Program-made: the position numbers and the translations under genes
Part shown: in pieces, positions 53,574-61,118 of the stretch
Numbering within the stretch: position 1 is the first letter of the stretch
Layout: every line of letters starts with the position of its first letter
The notes under the pieces: model-generated
Seen by the model: only the letters and a program-made list of their open reading frames with translations
Databases searched by the model: none
What the model was told of the DNA's origin: nothing
NCBI RefSeq assembly: GCF_007859935.1
Contig: NZ_SJPO01000001.1
Location: forward strand, 558,001-622,000
Direction of reading: 5' to 3'
From: Posidoniimonas polymericola
GTDB taxonomy: Bacteria > Planctomycetota > Planctomycetia > Pirellulales > Lacipirellulaceae
DNA length: 64,000 bases

Positions 53574-53996
53574 ATGAACCTCCTCTTCCTCTGCACCGGG
53601 AACTCCTGCCGCAGCCAAATGGCCGAGGGCTGGGCCCGGGCCCTCAAGTCCGACGCGCTCAACGCCTACTCGGCCGGCATCGAGAAGCACGGACTCAACC
53701 CGTACGCGGTCCGCGCCATGCAGGAGGCGGGCGTCGACATCCGCGGGCACGAGTCCCAGACCGTGGCCGACCTGGGCCCGATGGAGTTTGATGTGGTGGT
53801 GACCGTCTGCGGGCACGCCGACGAGAACTGCCCCGTGTTCCCCGGCAACGCCCGGGTGGTCCACCACCCGTTCGACGACCCGCCGCGGCTGGCGGCCGAC
53901 CTGGAAGACGACGAGGCCAAGATGAAGGTCTACCGCCGGGTGCGGGACGAGATCCGCCAGTTCGTCGAAGGCCTGCCCGGCTCGCTCGAGGGCTGA
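53574..53996 (+). CDS. Arsenate reductase-like low-molecular-weight phosphatase-fold protein
   Basis: From the ATG at 53574 the 140-residue product opens MNLLFLCTGNSCRSQMAEG, with the P-loop CTGNSCRS (C-x5-R). A second pair of cysteines (VVTVCGHADENCPVFPG) matches the redox pair of thioredoxin-dependent ArsC, and HPFDDPP carries the acidic residue. It probably reduces arsenate to arsenite or acts as a related phosphatase. No arsenic efflux or ArsR gene is adjacent. Confidence 0.88.
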   Translation: MNLLFLCTGNSCRSQMAEGWARALKSDALNAYSAGIEKHGLNPYAVRAMQEAGVDIRGHESQTVADLGPMEFDVVVTVCGHADENCPVFPGNARVVHHPFDDPPRLAADLEDDEAKMKVYRRVRDEIRQFVEGLPGSLEG

Positions 53997-54025
53997 GCAA
54001 CGCCCGAGCAACAAGACCATCCGCG

Positions 54026-54070
54026 CAAGAAGAAAGCCCCCTTCAACGCCAGTTGCTAGCGGCGGGGGCT
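54026..54070 (-). terminator. Probable terminator downstream of rpsU
   Basis: AGCCCCC (54035-54041) pairs with GGGGGCT (54064-54070) with a long loop. On the minus strand the tail reads TTTCTTCTT, consistent with a terminator about 100 bases after rpsU. Confidence 0.45.
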
Positions 54071-54168
54071 CTGGTCGCCTCGGCGGCGCGTCTGACCGTT
54101 GTGCTCACGTGTCCGGCGGACACTGGGGCGCCAGTCGGCGTCGCGCTCGACGGTGTTACTTGACAGTG

Positions 54169-54363
54169 TTACTTGTTGAGCAGCCGCTCGCGGCGGGCCC
54201 GACGCTGGGCACGCAGGCGGGCGCGACGCTTGGTCTCGGACGGCTTCTCGTAGAACTCGCGGACACGCATCTCTTTCTTGATGCCGCTACGCTCCACCAG
54301 TTTACGGAAGCGGCGGACCGCCTCTTGGGCTGTTTCTCGTTCGCGAAGGGTCAGCTTAACCAC
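54169..54363 (-). CDS. rpsU: 30S ribosomal protein bS21
   Basis: The 64-residue basic protein fits bS21 ([20 protein letters not shown], then [20 protein letters not shown]). Start codon is GTG at 54361-54363. The long alpha-helical Arg/Lys C-terminus ([17 protein letters not shown]) is typical. It stands alone. Confidence 0.92.
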   Translation of the reverse strand: MVKLTLRERETAQEAVRRFRKLVERSGIKKEMRVREFYEKPSETKRRARLRAQRRARRERLLNK

Positions 54364-54743
54364 GTCGTTGATTCATCCTAACTAGGGCGTTCCGGGGTGA
54401 TCCCCCCACACGGCAGGCTGCCGGGCTGTGGGGAATTCGTAAGGATAGCCAATTTACCGTGCCTGCGCCAAGGCGTCTCGCCGGACTGGGCGCCGCACTC
54501 GCCGCTCGCAGCCTGCCTGGCCGGCACACCTTGCCGAGCCGCTCCGACCGGCTTTTCAGGACCGACCGGCACAACGCGCAACTGTTGGCGCCACAAAGGG
54601 TTCCAGGCCACCGACCGCCCCGGATCCGGTGCACCCGCAGGCCCTGGCGGGTCGATCTTTCTGGCGTTGAGGGCGCCCAACGGGTGAGCGGCCTCCGATC
54701 GCGATCCCCCTCCGAAAAGGCCGGCGTCCGCCGTCCCCTCCGC
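54364..54743. other. Intergenic region between rpsU and the coiled-coil gene
   Basis: No gene is supported here. It is divergent for rpsU and the small coiled-coil gene. A hairpin-like CACGGCAGGCTGCCGGGCTGTG stretch is at 54408-54429. Longer open frames are GC-driven. Confidence 0.45.
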
Positions 54744-54917
54744 ATGTCTGGTTCCCCGCAGGCCAATCCGCACGCTCAGCGGCTGGCCGATCTCGACCAG
54801 CGGCACGACGACCTGATCGACGAGATCGAGGCCCTCAACACCCGCATCGAGGCCGCCCTGGCCGAGCTGCTCCCCTCCGCGGCTACTTCCGACGCTCCAG
54901 CCGCCCCGACTTGCTGA
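54744..54917 (+). CDS. Small coiled-coil protein
   Basis: From the ATG at 54744 the product is 57 residues, with a heptad-like core RLADLDQRHDDLIDEIEALN and a Pro/Ala-rich tail. It overlaps the 3' end of the convergent ubiB-like gene by about 35 bases. A longer frame upstream to 54459 would extend it through a GC-rich stretch, which I reject. No function is known. Confidence 0.5.
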   Translation: MSGSPQANPHAQRLADLDQRHDDLIDEIEALNTRIEAALAELLPSAATSDAPAAPTC

Positions 54918-56553
54918 TCGCCCGCAGCAGCCGCATCCCGAGCATCGCGCTCAGCACCACGCCCGCCAGCCCCGGCGCCGAGGTCCCCTCCAGCGGCCAG
55001 ATCCGGATCGGCAGCACGCCGTGGCTCACCATCAGCGACGAGCCGAGGAACAACGCGCTGGTCATCATCCCCAGCACCAGCCGGTTGACCGACGGCTCCA
55101 GCCCGCGGTGGTCGAGGTGCACGTCGAACTTGCCCGACTGCACCTGCTCTAGCAGGCTGCCGAGCCGCCGCGGCAGGGTCTCTGCGAGCCGCTCGGTCTC
55201 GAAGAACAGCCGCCGCAGCCGCCGCGCCTGACGCACCGGCGAGAACCTCCGCATCAGCGCCCGCCGCTGCAGCGGGGCGAGGATCTCGATCAGCGAGAAG
55301 TCGGGCGCCAGCTTGCGTGAGGTCCCCTCGAGCATGATCATCAGCTTCAGCAGCATCGCCAGCGACGCCGGCAGCACGATCTGGTGGCGGCGGATGATGC
55401 CGATCAGCTCGTGCAGCGCGCCGCTCAGGTCGAGCCCGCTGATCGGCTGGCTGCCGTAGTGGTCGACAAAGTCCGCGACGTCCATCCCCAGGGCGGCCTC
55501 GTCCAGGTCCGGCGGCGTCGCGCCGACCTTGGTCACCACCGAGGTCAGCATCTGCGAGTCGTTGTTCACGACCGCCGAGATCATGTCCTCCAGGTCCTCA
55601 CGCATCCGGTCGCCCAGCCGGCCGACCATGCCGAAGTCGATCAGCCCGACCCGGTCGCCCGGCAGCACGATCAAATTGCCCGGGTGGGGGTCGGCGTGGT
55701 AGACGCCGTGCTCGAAGACCATCGTCAGGAACGCCTGCGCCCCGCGCCGCGCGACCAGCTCGAGGTCGGCGCCGTTGGTGCGGAGCTCCGGGTCGCTCAC
55801 CTTGCGTCCCTCGAGCCACTCGGCGGTCAGCACCCGCGACGAGCAGAGCTCGGGGATCGCCGCCGGCACGCAGACCGAGTCCGACTTGCAGAAGTACTCG
55901 CCGAACTGCTCCAGCCGCCGCCGCTCGTGCGAGAAGTCCAGCTCCCGCAGCAGCGTCCGCTGGAACTCGGTCGCGACCGCGGTCGGCCGGTAGTTTTTCA
56001 GCTCCGGCAGCCGCTCCGCCAGCGACGCCAGCCCGATCAGGATGTCGGTGTCGACCGCCGCCTGGGCCTGGATGTGCTCGTGCCGCACCTTGACCGCCAC
56101 CAGCCGCCCGTCGGTCAGCCGGGCGCGGTGCACCTGGCCGATCGAGGCCGACGCTACCGGCGTCATCTCGAACTCGGCGAAGCACTCCTCGAGCGTGCCA
56201 CACAGGTCGGCCTCGATGGTGGCTCGGATCCAGTCCCCCTTGTCCTCCGGCGCGCTGCTCTGCAGCAGCACCAGCTCGTCGGCGAGTGCCGCCCCGACCA
56301 GGTCGGGCCGGGTGCTCAGCACCTGACCGAGCTTGATGAACGCGGGGCCGAGCTCCTCCATCGCCCGGCGGATGCGGGCCTCGTGGCTGATCCGCGAGAT
56401 GGCCGCCCCTTCGGAGTCCTTCAGCAGACCGGTCGCGATCGGCAGCTCGAACCGGCTCAGCCAGCCGGCCAGCTGGTACTTGCTCAGCACCGACACGATC
56501 TCGCGCCAGCGGTTGGCGTTGCGGTAGAGCTGCGGGATGGTCGAGATCTTCAT
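54883..56553 (-). CDS. UbiB/ABC1 (AarF) family kinase-like protein
   Basis: From the ATG at 56551-56553 the product is 556 residues, standard for UbiB/AarF. Motifs include the KxGQ signature KLGQVLSTRPDLV, ASASIGQVHRARL, the nucleotide-binding VAVKVRH, YHADPHPGNL and LIDFGMVG. The C-terminus has two hydrophobic helices. Members act in isoprenoid quinone synthesis or membrane lipid biology. Upstream frame to 56787 is not family-like. No other ubi/men genes are nearby. Confidence 0.92.
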   Translation of the reverse strand: MKISTIPQLYRNANRWREIVSVLSKYQLAGWLSRFELPIATGLLKDSEGAAISRISHEARIRRAMEELGPAFIKLGQVLSTRPDLVGAALADELVLLQSSAPEDKGDWIRATIEADLCGTLEECFAEFEMTPVASASIGQVHRARLTDGRLVAVKVRHEHIQAQAAVDTDILIGLASLAERLPELKNYRPTAVATEFQRTLLRELDFSHERRRLEQFGEYFCKSDSVCVPAAIPELCSSRVLTAEWLEGRKVSDPELRTNGADLELVARRGAQAFLTMVFEHGVYHADPHPGNLIVLPGDRVGLIDFGMVGRLGDRMREDLEDMISAVVNNDSQMLTSVVTKVGATPPDLDEAALGMDVADFVDHYGSQPISGLDLSGALHELIGIIRRHQIVLPASLAMLLKLMIMLEGTSRKLAPDFSLIEILAPLQRRALMRRFSPVRQARRLRRLFFETERLAETLPRRLGSLLEQVQSGKFDVHLDHRGLEPSVNRLVLGMMTSALFLGSSLMVSHGVLPIRIWPLEGTSAPGLAGVVLSAMLGMRLLRAISKSGRLERRK

Positions 56554-57180
56554 CCGTGCCGAACGGGGCCAGGCTGAACAGGGCAGGGGGGAACAACGGG
56601 GCTGCGACTCTATGGTACCTCTACGGTAGGCCCCGGGCGACTCGCCACCGCGGCTCGCCCACGGTTGGCCCAGGAGCGATCGGGTTCTAGTGGTGGTAAC
56701 GGTTGTAGCCGGAAAGTTGGTGCGTCTACAAAGCGTCGCGGCTCCGCCGCGCGTCTGCCGCAGTCGCCGGGGTTTTGTCCCACACATTCGCCGAGCGGAT
56801 CGCCGGCGCCCCCACCCGCAACGCGTTTCGCACTGCTATACCAGCGTACAATGCTGCACACCCCCCACCGCCGCCACCGGTGTATTGTCCGAATAAACGC
56901 GCGGAGGGGACAAAACCCCCACCCACGCCGACCCCTCGGCGGCTTGGCCCGTCACAACGACTTCTCTTACCACCGGCGCAGCACCGCACGCCGCGGAGAA
57001 GCAACTTCTCGCGTCAGCGCGACACGGCGAACACTCTTATTGGACCGCACGTCGTGGCGCTTTGCAGTAACAAACCGGCAGGGAATTGGGATTCGTCGGA
57101 TTCCTGCTGGCAAGTTCAGAGCCGGGCCGATGACCTACACTTGAGTTGCGTCTTGCCGACCCAAGATCGAGGTTCCCGCG
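56554..57180. other. Repeat-bearing intergenic region
   Basis: No gene is supported. It holds the TTTTGTC/GACAAAA element at 56769-56919 and a compositionally mixed stretch before the DUF3592-like gene. A long GC-driven frame crosses the region and is ignored. Confidence 0.55.
56769..56919. repeat. TTTTGTC/GACAAAA palindromic element
   Basis: GGGGTTTTGTCCC (56769-56781) and GGGGACAAAACCCC (56906-56919) are terminal inverted repeats. The right portion TTGTCCGAATAAACG with CGCGGAGGGGACAAAACCCC matches 11236-11270. The ~150-bp size fits a mini-element. Confidence 0.7.
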
Positions 57181-57681
57181 ATGCCCCGCCAATATCGGTT
57201 GCCGCTGCTCTTCCTCTCGCTTGCCTTCACCGGCGGGGTGACGGTCGCGATTGGGCTGGTGCTCGGCGGCAAAATGAGCCGGCTGGAGGCCGACGGGGTC
57301 ACGACGACCGCCCGGGTGACCCGCCTCCGAGAAGTCTCGTCTGGCAGCGGCAACAGCCGCACAACCAACTACCGCGTCTGGCTAGACGCCGAGCACAACG
57401 GCCAGGACTACGCCCTCGAGGACGATGTGGCCGAGGACATCTACCGCCCATTGGCCGAGGGGGGCTCCGTCAGTGTGGTCTTCGTGCCGGACGGGAGCGG
57501 CCTGTGCCTGATCGGCGCACAGGCCGACGTCGCCCGCGTCGCGCAGACGGCCGAGTGGGTTCGGTACGGCGGCGCCGCGGTCGCGGCAATCGGCGCCACA
57601 CTGCTCGCGGCGGTGTGGTTTGCCCCGCGACTGCCGTCGAACGATGGCAGTCTCTCGGGGCAGGCGTATGGCCGAGCCTAG
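57181..57681 (+). CDS. DUF3592-like membrane protein
   Basis: The 166-residue protein has an N-terminal transmembrane helix (LPLLFLSLAFTGGVTVAIGL), a soluble beta-domain (TTARVTRLREVSSGSGNSRT) and a C-terminal helix (GGAAVAAIGATLLAAVWFAP), the layout of DUF3592 proteins. Role unknown. A decayed paralogue lies at 58860-59057, and the sequence after both stop codons is also conserved (GCAGGCCTGCCGAGTTCT), so a larger segment was duplicated. Confidence 0.75.
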   Translation: MPRQYRLPLLFLSLAFTGGVTVAIGLVLGGKMSRLEADGVTTTARVTRLREVSSGSGNSRTTNYRVWLDAEHNGQDYALEDDVAEDIYRPLAEGGSVSVVFVPDGSGLCLIGAQADVARVAQTAEWVRYGGAAVAAIGATLLAAVWFAPRLPSNDGSLSGQAYGRA

Positions 57682-57981
57682 CAGGCCTGCCGAGTTCTTG
57701 ACGCTTCAGTCGATCTTCTCTCTGTTGCCTCTGCGCCCTCCTGTTCACAGGAAGGGAAGGAAACCGGAGGACGCAGCGGCGGCAAAGGGCGAGAGGTGGG
57801 GGTGAACGGCTCTGCCTGAGGCGACTTATCTTGCTTGGCCGGCAGCGATCCGTGACCATGTTGTCTGCTGCAACCGGTATGGCATTTGTGGCCACAGATC
57901 GAGCATGCTGAAGCTCTGCTCTCTGCGGTTCTCGCTCCAGTGCGCCAGTTGTTTCACGGCGACGACTTCTGCCAGCGCATA
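57682..57981. other. Intergenic region downstream of the DUF3592-like gene
   Basis: The first ~90 bases are related to 59058-59150, the other half of the duplication. The remainder shows no gene on either strand. Confidence 0.45.
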
Positions 57982-58017
57982 CGAGAAAACCGCAGGGCAG
58001 CGGGCTGCCCTGCGGTT
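57980..58017 (-). terminator. Rho-independent terminator
   Basis: AACCGCAGGGCAG (57988-58000) pairs perfectly with CTGCCCTGCGGTT (58005-58017). On the minus strand the tail is TTTTCTCG. It closes the minus-strand gene at 58053-58403. Confidence 0.85.
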
Positions 58018-58052
58018 GCGCTAGATCATCGGTCGCACCGCTCTGGTGCGGC

Positions 58053-58403
58053 TCAGTCGTGATGGTATCCGTACGCGTGGCGGATGTACGGGCGGTCGGC
58101 GTCGTAGTCACCGTCGTAATCGCGACGCAGCTTGGTGTCGAGGTCGTCGTTCCACTTTGGGTGATCCGACCGGTACTTCTGCTGAGACGTGTAGCCGAAC
58201 CGGAATGCTTGTTCACGGTTCTCAAAGGCGTCGTCCGAGCCGATCGCCTGTTTGATGGTATCGTCGACATCTTGGTCCATATCGCGCGCGTTGTCAGAAC
58301 CAAAATCTGCCTTGGTCTGTTCCCAGTCGTTTGCGAACGCCGCCTTCACGCGTTCCCACGCGCTGTCATTGTCGGCAGTGTTGCTCGTTGCTTTGGTCGC
58401 CAT
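58053..58403 (-). CDS. Small hydrophilic stress-type protein
   Basis: From the ATG at 58401-58403 (GGAGGT at 58409-58414) the 116-residue product is hydrophilic and acidic/aromatic, with a segment WERVKAAFANDWEQTKADFG and repeats around DARP/KYRSDHPKWNDDLD. It ends AYGYHHD. CsbD/YjbJ-like stress proteins share the 'W..vK..f..dWeqtk.d' pattern, and a desiccation or osmotic role is possible. GC is lower than in neighbouring genes. Confidence 0.7.
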   Translation of the reverse strand: MATKATSNTADNDSAWERVKAAFANDWEQTKADFGSDNARDMDQDVDDTIKQAIGSDDAFENREQAFRFGYTSQQKYRSDHPKWNDDLDTKLRRDYDGDYDADRPYIRHAYGYHHD

Positions 58404-58859
58404 TGCGGCACCTCCATTGGAATGAGAAAAGCATCGCTCGTAGTGCCCCAAGTAAGATGCACATCGTGTGCCGCTGACTAAACAGCGCCAGTTCATGGCG
58501 AATTGGAGCCTTTTGACGGGCTTCGTTAGCTTGAGTGGATGGGCTGCTCGGCGACCCTGGCGATGAAATGGCCACGCTGGCAGCGGCGGAACCATCACCA
58601 GCAGTGGTGCAGGCGCCCGCGGCACGGCCGCGGCGTTCGCCGATCCCTAACGGACCCACGCGCCGCCATTGCCCCAAGGGTGGCCGACGGCAGGCCCGGC
58701 CACGCGGTGTTGGCGTTCACGACGTGGGGCATTCGCCCCGCAACCGTCGGCGTGGCGCCCGCCGCCCTGGGCGAACACCGAAGCCATCGCGATTTCCTAG
58801 ATCTTGTCCTCGCGCGAAGCCTTCACAGCGCAGCTCAGCTGCTGTATCGGTCCGAGAGT

Positions 58860-59057
58860 CTGCCCTTGCCCGGCAGCAGTTGTTCGCTGGACTACCGCGT
58901 TTCGATAGAAGTCCACTGCGACGGGCAGACGTTCGGATTCGAGGACGACGTGGCCGAGGACGTGGCCCGCGTCGCCCAGGCCGCCGAGTGGGCCAGGTGC
59001 GGCGGCGCAGCGGTTTCTGCGATCGGTCTCGCGAGTCAGCCGTACGGCCATGCCTAG
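58860..59057 (+). pseudogene. Decayed paralogue of the DUF3592-like gene
   Basis: The reading frame ends DYRVSIEVHCDGQTFGFEDD, then VAEDVARVAQAAEWARCGGA and AVSAIGLASQPYGHA. The intact gene reads DYALEDDVAED then VARVAQTAEWVRYGG and ...SGQAYGRA. A ~30-residue in-frame block and the final transmembrane helix are missing and no signal helix precedes it, so it is probably nonfunctional. The nucleotides after the stop also match. Confidence 0.65.
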
Positions 59058-59223
59058 CAGGCCTGCCGAGTTCTCGCTGCAGTAGTGGCGACTCTCTCTG
59101 CTCCCTCCTGTTAGTCAAAACGGGTAGGAACAGAGGGCGCAGAGGAAGCAGAGGGCGGGCAGCGAGCCGCGAGGATTCAGACCTTCTTCCAAGTCGGACG
59201 CGACAGCGCGCCTAGCGGCTTCG

Positions 59224-59265
59224 CACAGCACAGCGGGCCTCCACTCGCTAGACTGATAGGCACGC
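59224..59265 (+). promoter_or_regulatory. Shared upstream motif, copy 1
   Basis: A 42-base segment containing TCGCTAGACTGA and flanking GGGCC/GCACGC blocks. It is repeated at 60392-60433 with about six changes. Each copy lies 37-74 bases upstream of a membrane-protein gene start (59339 and 60470). Confidence 0.5.
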
Positions 59266-59338
59266 ATATTCATCCTGTTCGGTGATAGGATGCGTTGGCC
59301 GCCAGGACTGCCCTTGCCGATGCAGCCCGCGTTGACTG

Positions 59339-60310
59339 ATGGGAGATCGAGTGGAGTCACGATCCTATCCGCGGCTTCTCCGCTTCTCGCTGCGAACCGT
59401 CCTCGTCGGCATGACAGTGCTGGCTGTCACGATCGGGCTCTACGCCCGCAGCGTCCGACAGCAGCGTTCGGCGGTTGAAGCGTTGCAAGCCATCGGGGCT
59501 ACGGTTCAGTACGAAAAGCGGTTGTCGGGACTCTGGGCGCCGGAGTGGCTTACCAGCAGGTTGGGGGTCGACTGCTTCGTCGCCGTTACTGGCGTGCGTC
59601 TGTCGGGTCGGCGGGAGGAGCGCCGGTTGATGCCGATCGGCGAGCCGAACCTGTCGCTGGCGGTCGCTGCGATGGAGCGTCTGCCTCGAGTGCGGCGGAT
59701 CTACTTCGCCGATACCCGCGTTACCGACGAGCAACTCGCAGTCCTGGGCCTACTCTCGGGGCAGATCGAGTCCCTCTACTTCCACGAACGAGGGAACCGC
59801 GGCTTCACTGGCGCGGGGTGCCGGCATCTGGCGGCCTGGCCGCGACTGAGGCAATTAACGCTGGACAGCGAAACGCTGGATCCTGAGTCGCTCCATCACC
59901 TGACAAATATCCCGGCGCTGGAGTATCTGGCGATCGCAGGCACGCTGAGTCGCGAAGACTTCGAGACCCTGTCGCGTGTGCCCAACCTAACCGGCCTGTC
60001 CCTTAGCGGGTGTGCGTTCGATGGCCGCTGGCTGGAGGAATTCAGTCGCAGCAAGCACCTCGAGGCGATAACGCTCCACAACATCTTTCGGAGATTCAAA
60101 TACCTCGGGCCGTACACGGCAGCGCACGAACCCGACTTGCCTGCTCATCGGGATTCGATCGAATTCAAGTTCAGACCAGGTGGTTTTCCTAATATACCTA
60201 TCAGCCCTTTCCCAGTACTCCCGCCGCCAGACGCCCTGGACCGTGCTTTCGAAGAGTGGATGGAAGAGCACCTGCCAGGCGTGAAGTTCGGAGTGATTTA
60301 CAGCAGCTAA
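59339..60310 (+). CDS. Membrane-anchored leucine-rich-repeat protein
   Basis: The 323-residue product begins with a basic segment then a transmembrane helix (FSLRTVLVGMTVLAVTIGLYA), the planctomycete 'rfsLrtlL' type. The rest has degenerate leucine-rich repeats (LRQLTLDSETLDPESLHHLT, NLTGLSLSGCAFDGRWLEEF). The start is ATG 59339; a GTG at 59351 with GGGAGA nearby is an alternative. It is likely a cell-envelope protein of unknown partner. Confidence 0.7.
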   Translation: MGDRVESRSYPRLLRFSLRTVLVGMTVLAVTIGLYARSVRQQRSAVEALQAIGATVQYEKRLSGLWAPEWLTSRLGVDCFVAVTGVRLSGRREERRLMPIGEPNLSLAVAAMERLPRVRRIYFADTRVTDEQLAVLGLLSGQIESLYFHERGNRGFTGAGCRHLAAWPRLRQLTLDSETLDPESLHHLTNIPALEYLAIAGTLSREDFETLSRVPNLTGLSLSGCAFDGRWLEEFSRSKHLEAITLHNIFRRFKYLGPYTAAHEPDLPAHRDSIEFKFRPGGFPNIPISPFPVLPPPDALDRAFEEWMEEHLPGVKFGVIYSS

Positions 60311-60391
60311 CGCTTCGCACGCCGTGGCGGCGCAGATTACTCTTGCTCAGGTCGGAATCACCACTACGGGGCATCCTGGATGGTGTCTCCT

Positions 60392-60433
60392 CACAGCACA
60401 ACGGGCCCCCATTCGCTAGACTGACAGGCGTGC
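60392..60433 (+). promoter_or_regulatory. Shared upstream motif, copy 2
   Basis: This is the second copy of the motif at 59224-59265, with TTCGCTAGACTGACAGG in its core. It lies 37 bases upstream of the YjdF-like gene. Confidence 0.5.
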
Positions 60434-60469
60434 AAGCGAGTCCCTTCCGTCTTTGCCACTCTTCGAACC

Positions 60470-61105
60470 ATGCCGCTTTTCCACCGCCCATTAAAACCTT
60501 CCGAGTACGCCGTGGGCGTGTTCACCGCAGCGTACCTGGGGGCGTCACTGGTTCGATTAATCTGCTCGCCGAACGCGGAGTTCGCGTTCTACCTGACCGT
60601 GACCCTGCTGCTGCTCGGGGCGGTGGTGGCGCTGCACCGGAAGATCGACCTGCACATTGGCGCGCTGTGGGGGCTCGCCGTGTGGGGGCTGCTGCACATG
60701 GCGGGCGGGCTGGTCTACCTCCCGGTGGACTGGCCGATCGGCGGCGAGACCCACGTCCTCTACAACCTGTGGCTGATCGAGGACCGGCTGAAGTACGACC
60801 AGGTGGTGCACGCCTTCGGCTTTGGGCTGGTGACCTGGATCGCGTGGCAGGGGCTGACCTACGCGTTCGCCCAGCACGGCGTCCGCCCGCGGCCAACGCT
60901 CGGGCTGATGACCCTGTGCGTCTGCGTCGGCATGGGCGCAGGTGCGCTGAACGAAGTAGTCGAGTTCGCCGCCTTCCAGACCCTGCCCGAGACCAACGTC
61001 GGCGAGTACGAGAACACCGGCTGGGACCTGGTGTCGAACCTCGTCGGTTCGCTGATTGCGGCGACCGTGATCTACCTGCGCCGTCAGCCGGAAGTTGGCA
61101 AATAG
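60470..61105 (+). CDS. YjdF/DUF2238-like integral membrane protein
   Basis: The 211-residue protein has about six transmembrane helices. The conserved pattern includes HIGALWGLAVWGLLHMAGGL, YDQVVHAFGFGLVTWIAW and NEVVEFAAFQTLPETNVGEY followed by NTGWDLVSNLVG. It matches the DUF2238/YjdF family of unknown function. It starts at ATG 60470. Confidence 0.85.
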   Translation: MPLFHRPLKPSEYAVGVFTAAYLGASLVRLICSPNAEFAFYLTVTLLLLGAVVALHRKIDLHIGALWGLAVWGLLHMAGGLVYLPVDWPIGGETHVLYNLWLIEDRLKYDQVVHAFGFGLVTWIAWQGLTYAFAQHGVRPRPTLGLMTLCVCVGMGAGALNEVVEFAAFQTLPETNVGEYENTGWDLVSNLVGSLIAATVIYLRRQPEVGK

Positions 61106-61118
61106 TTCGAGGGCTGCC

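Noticed and set aside
56775..57701. 308-codon frame across the repeat region and DUF3592-like gene
   Set aside because: It overlaps the intact gene in another phase and includes the repeat element; no start signal.
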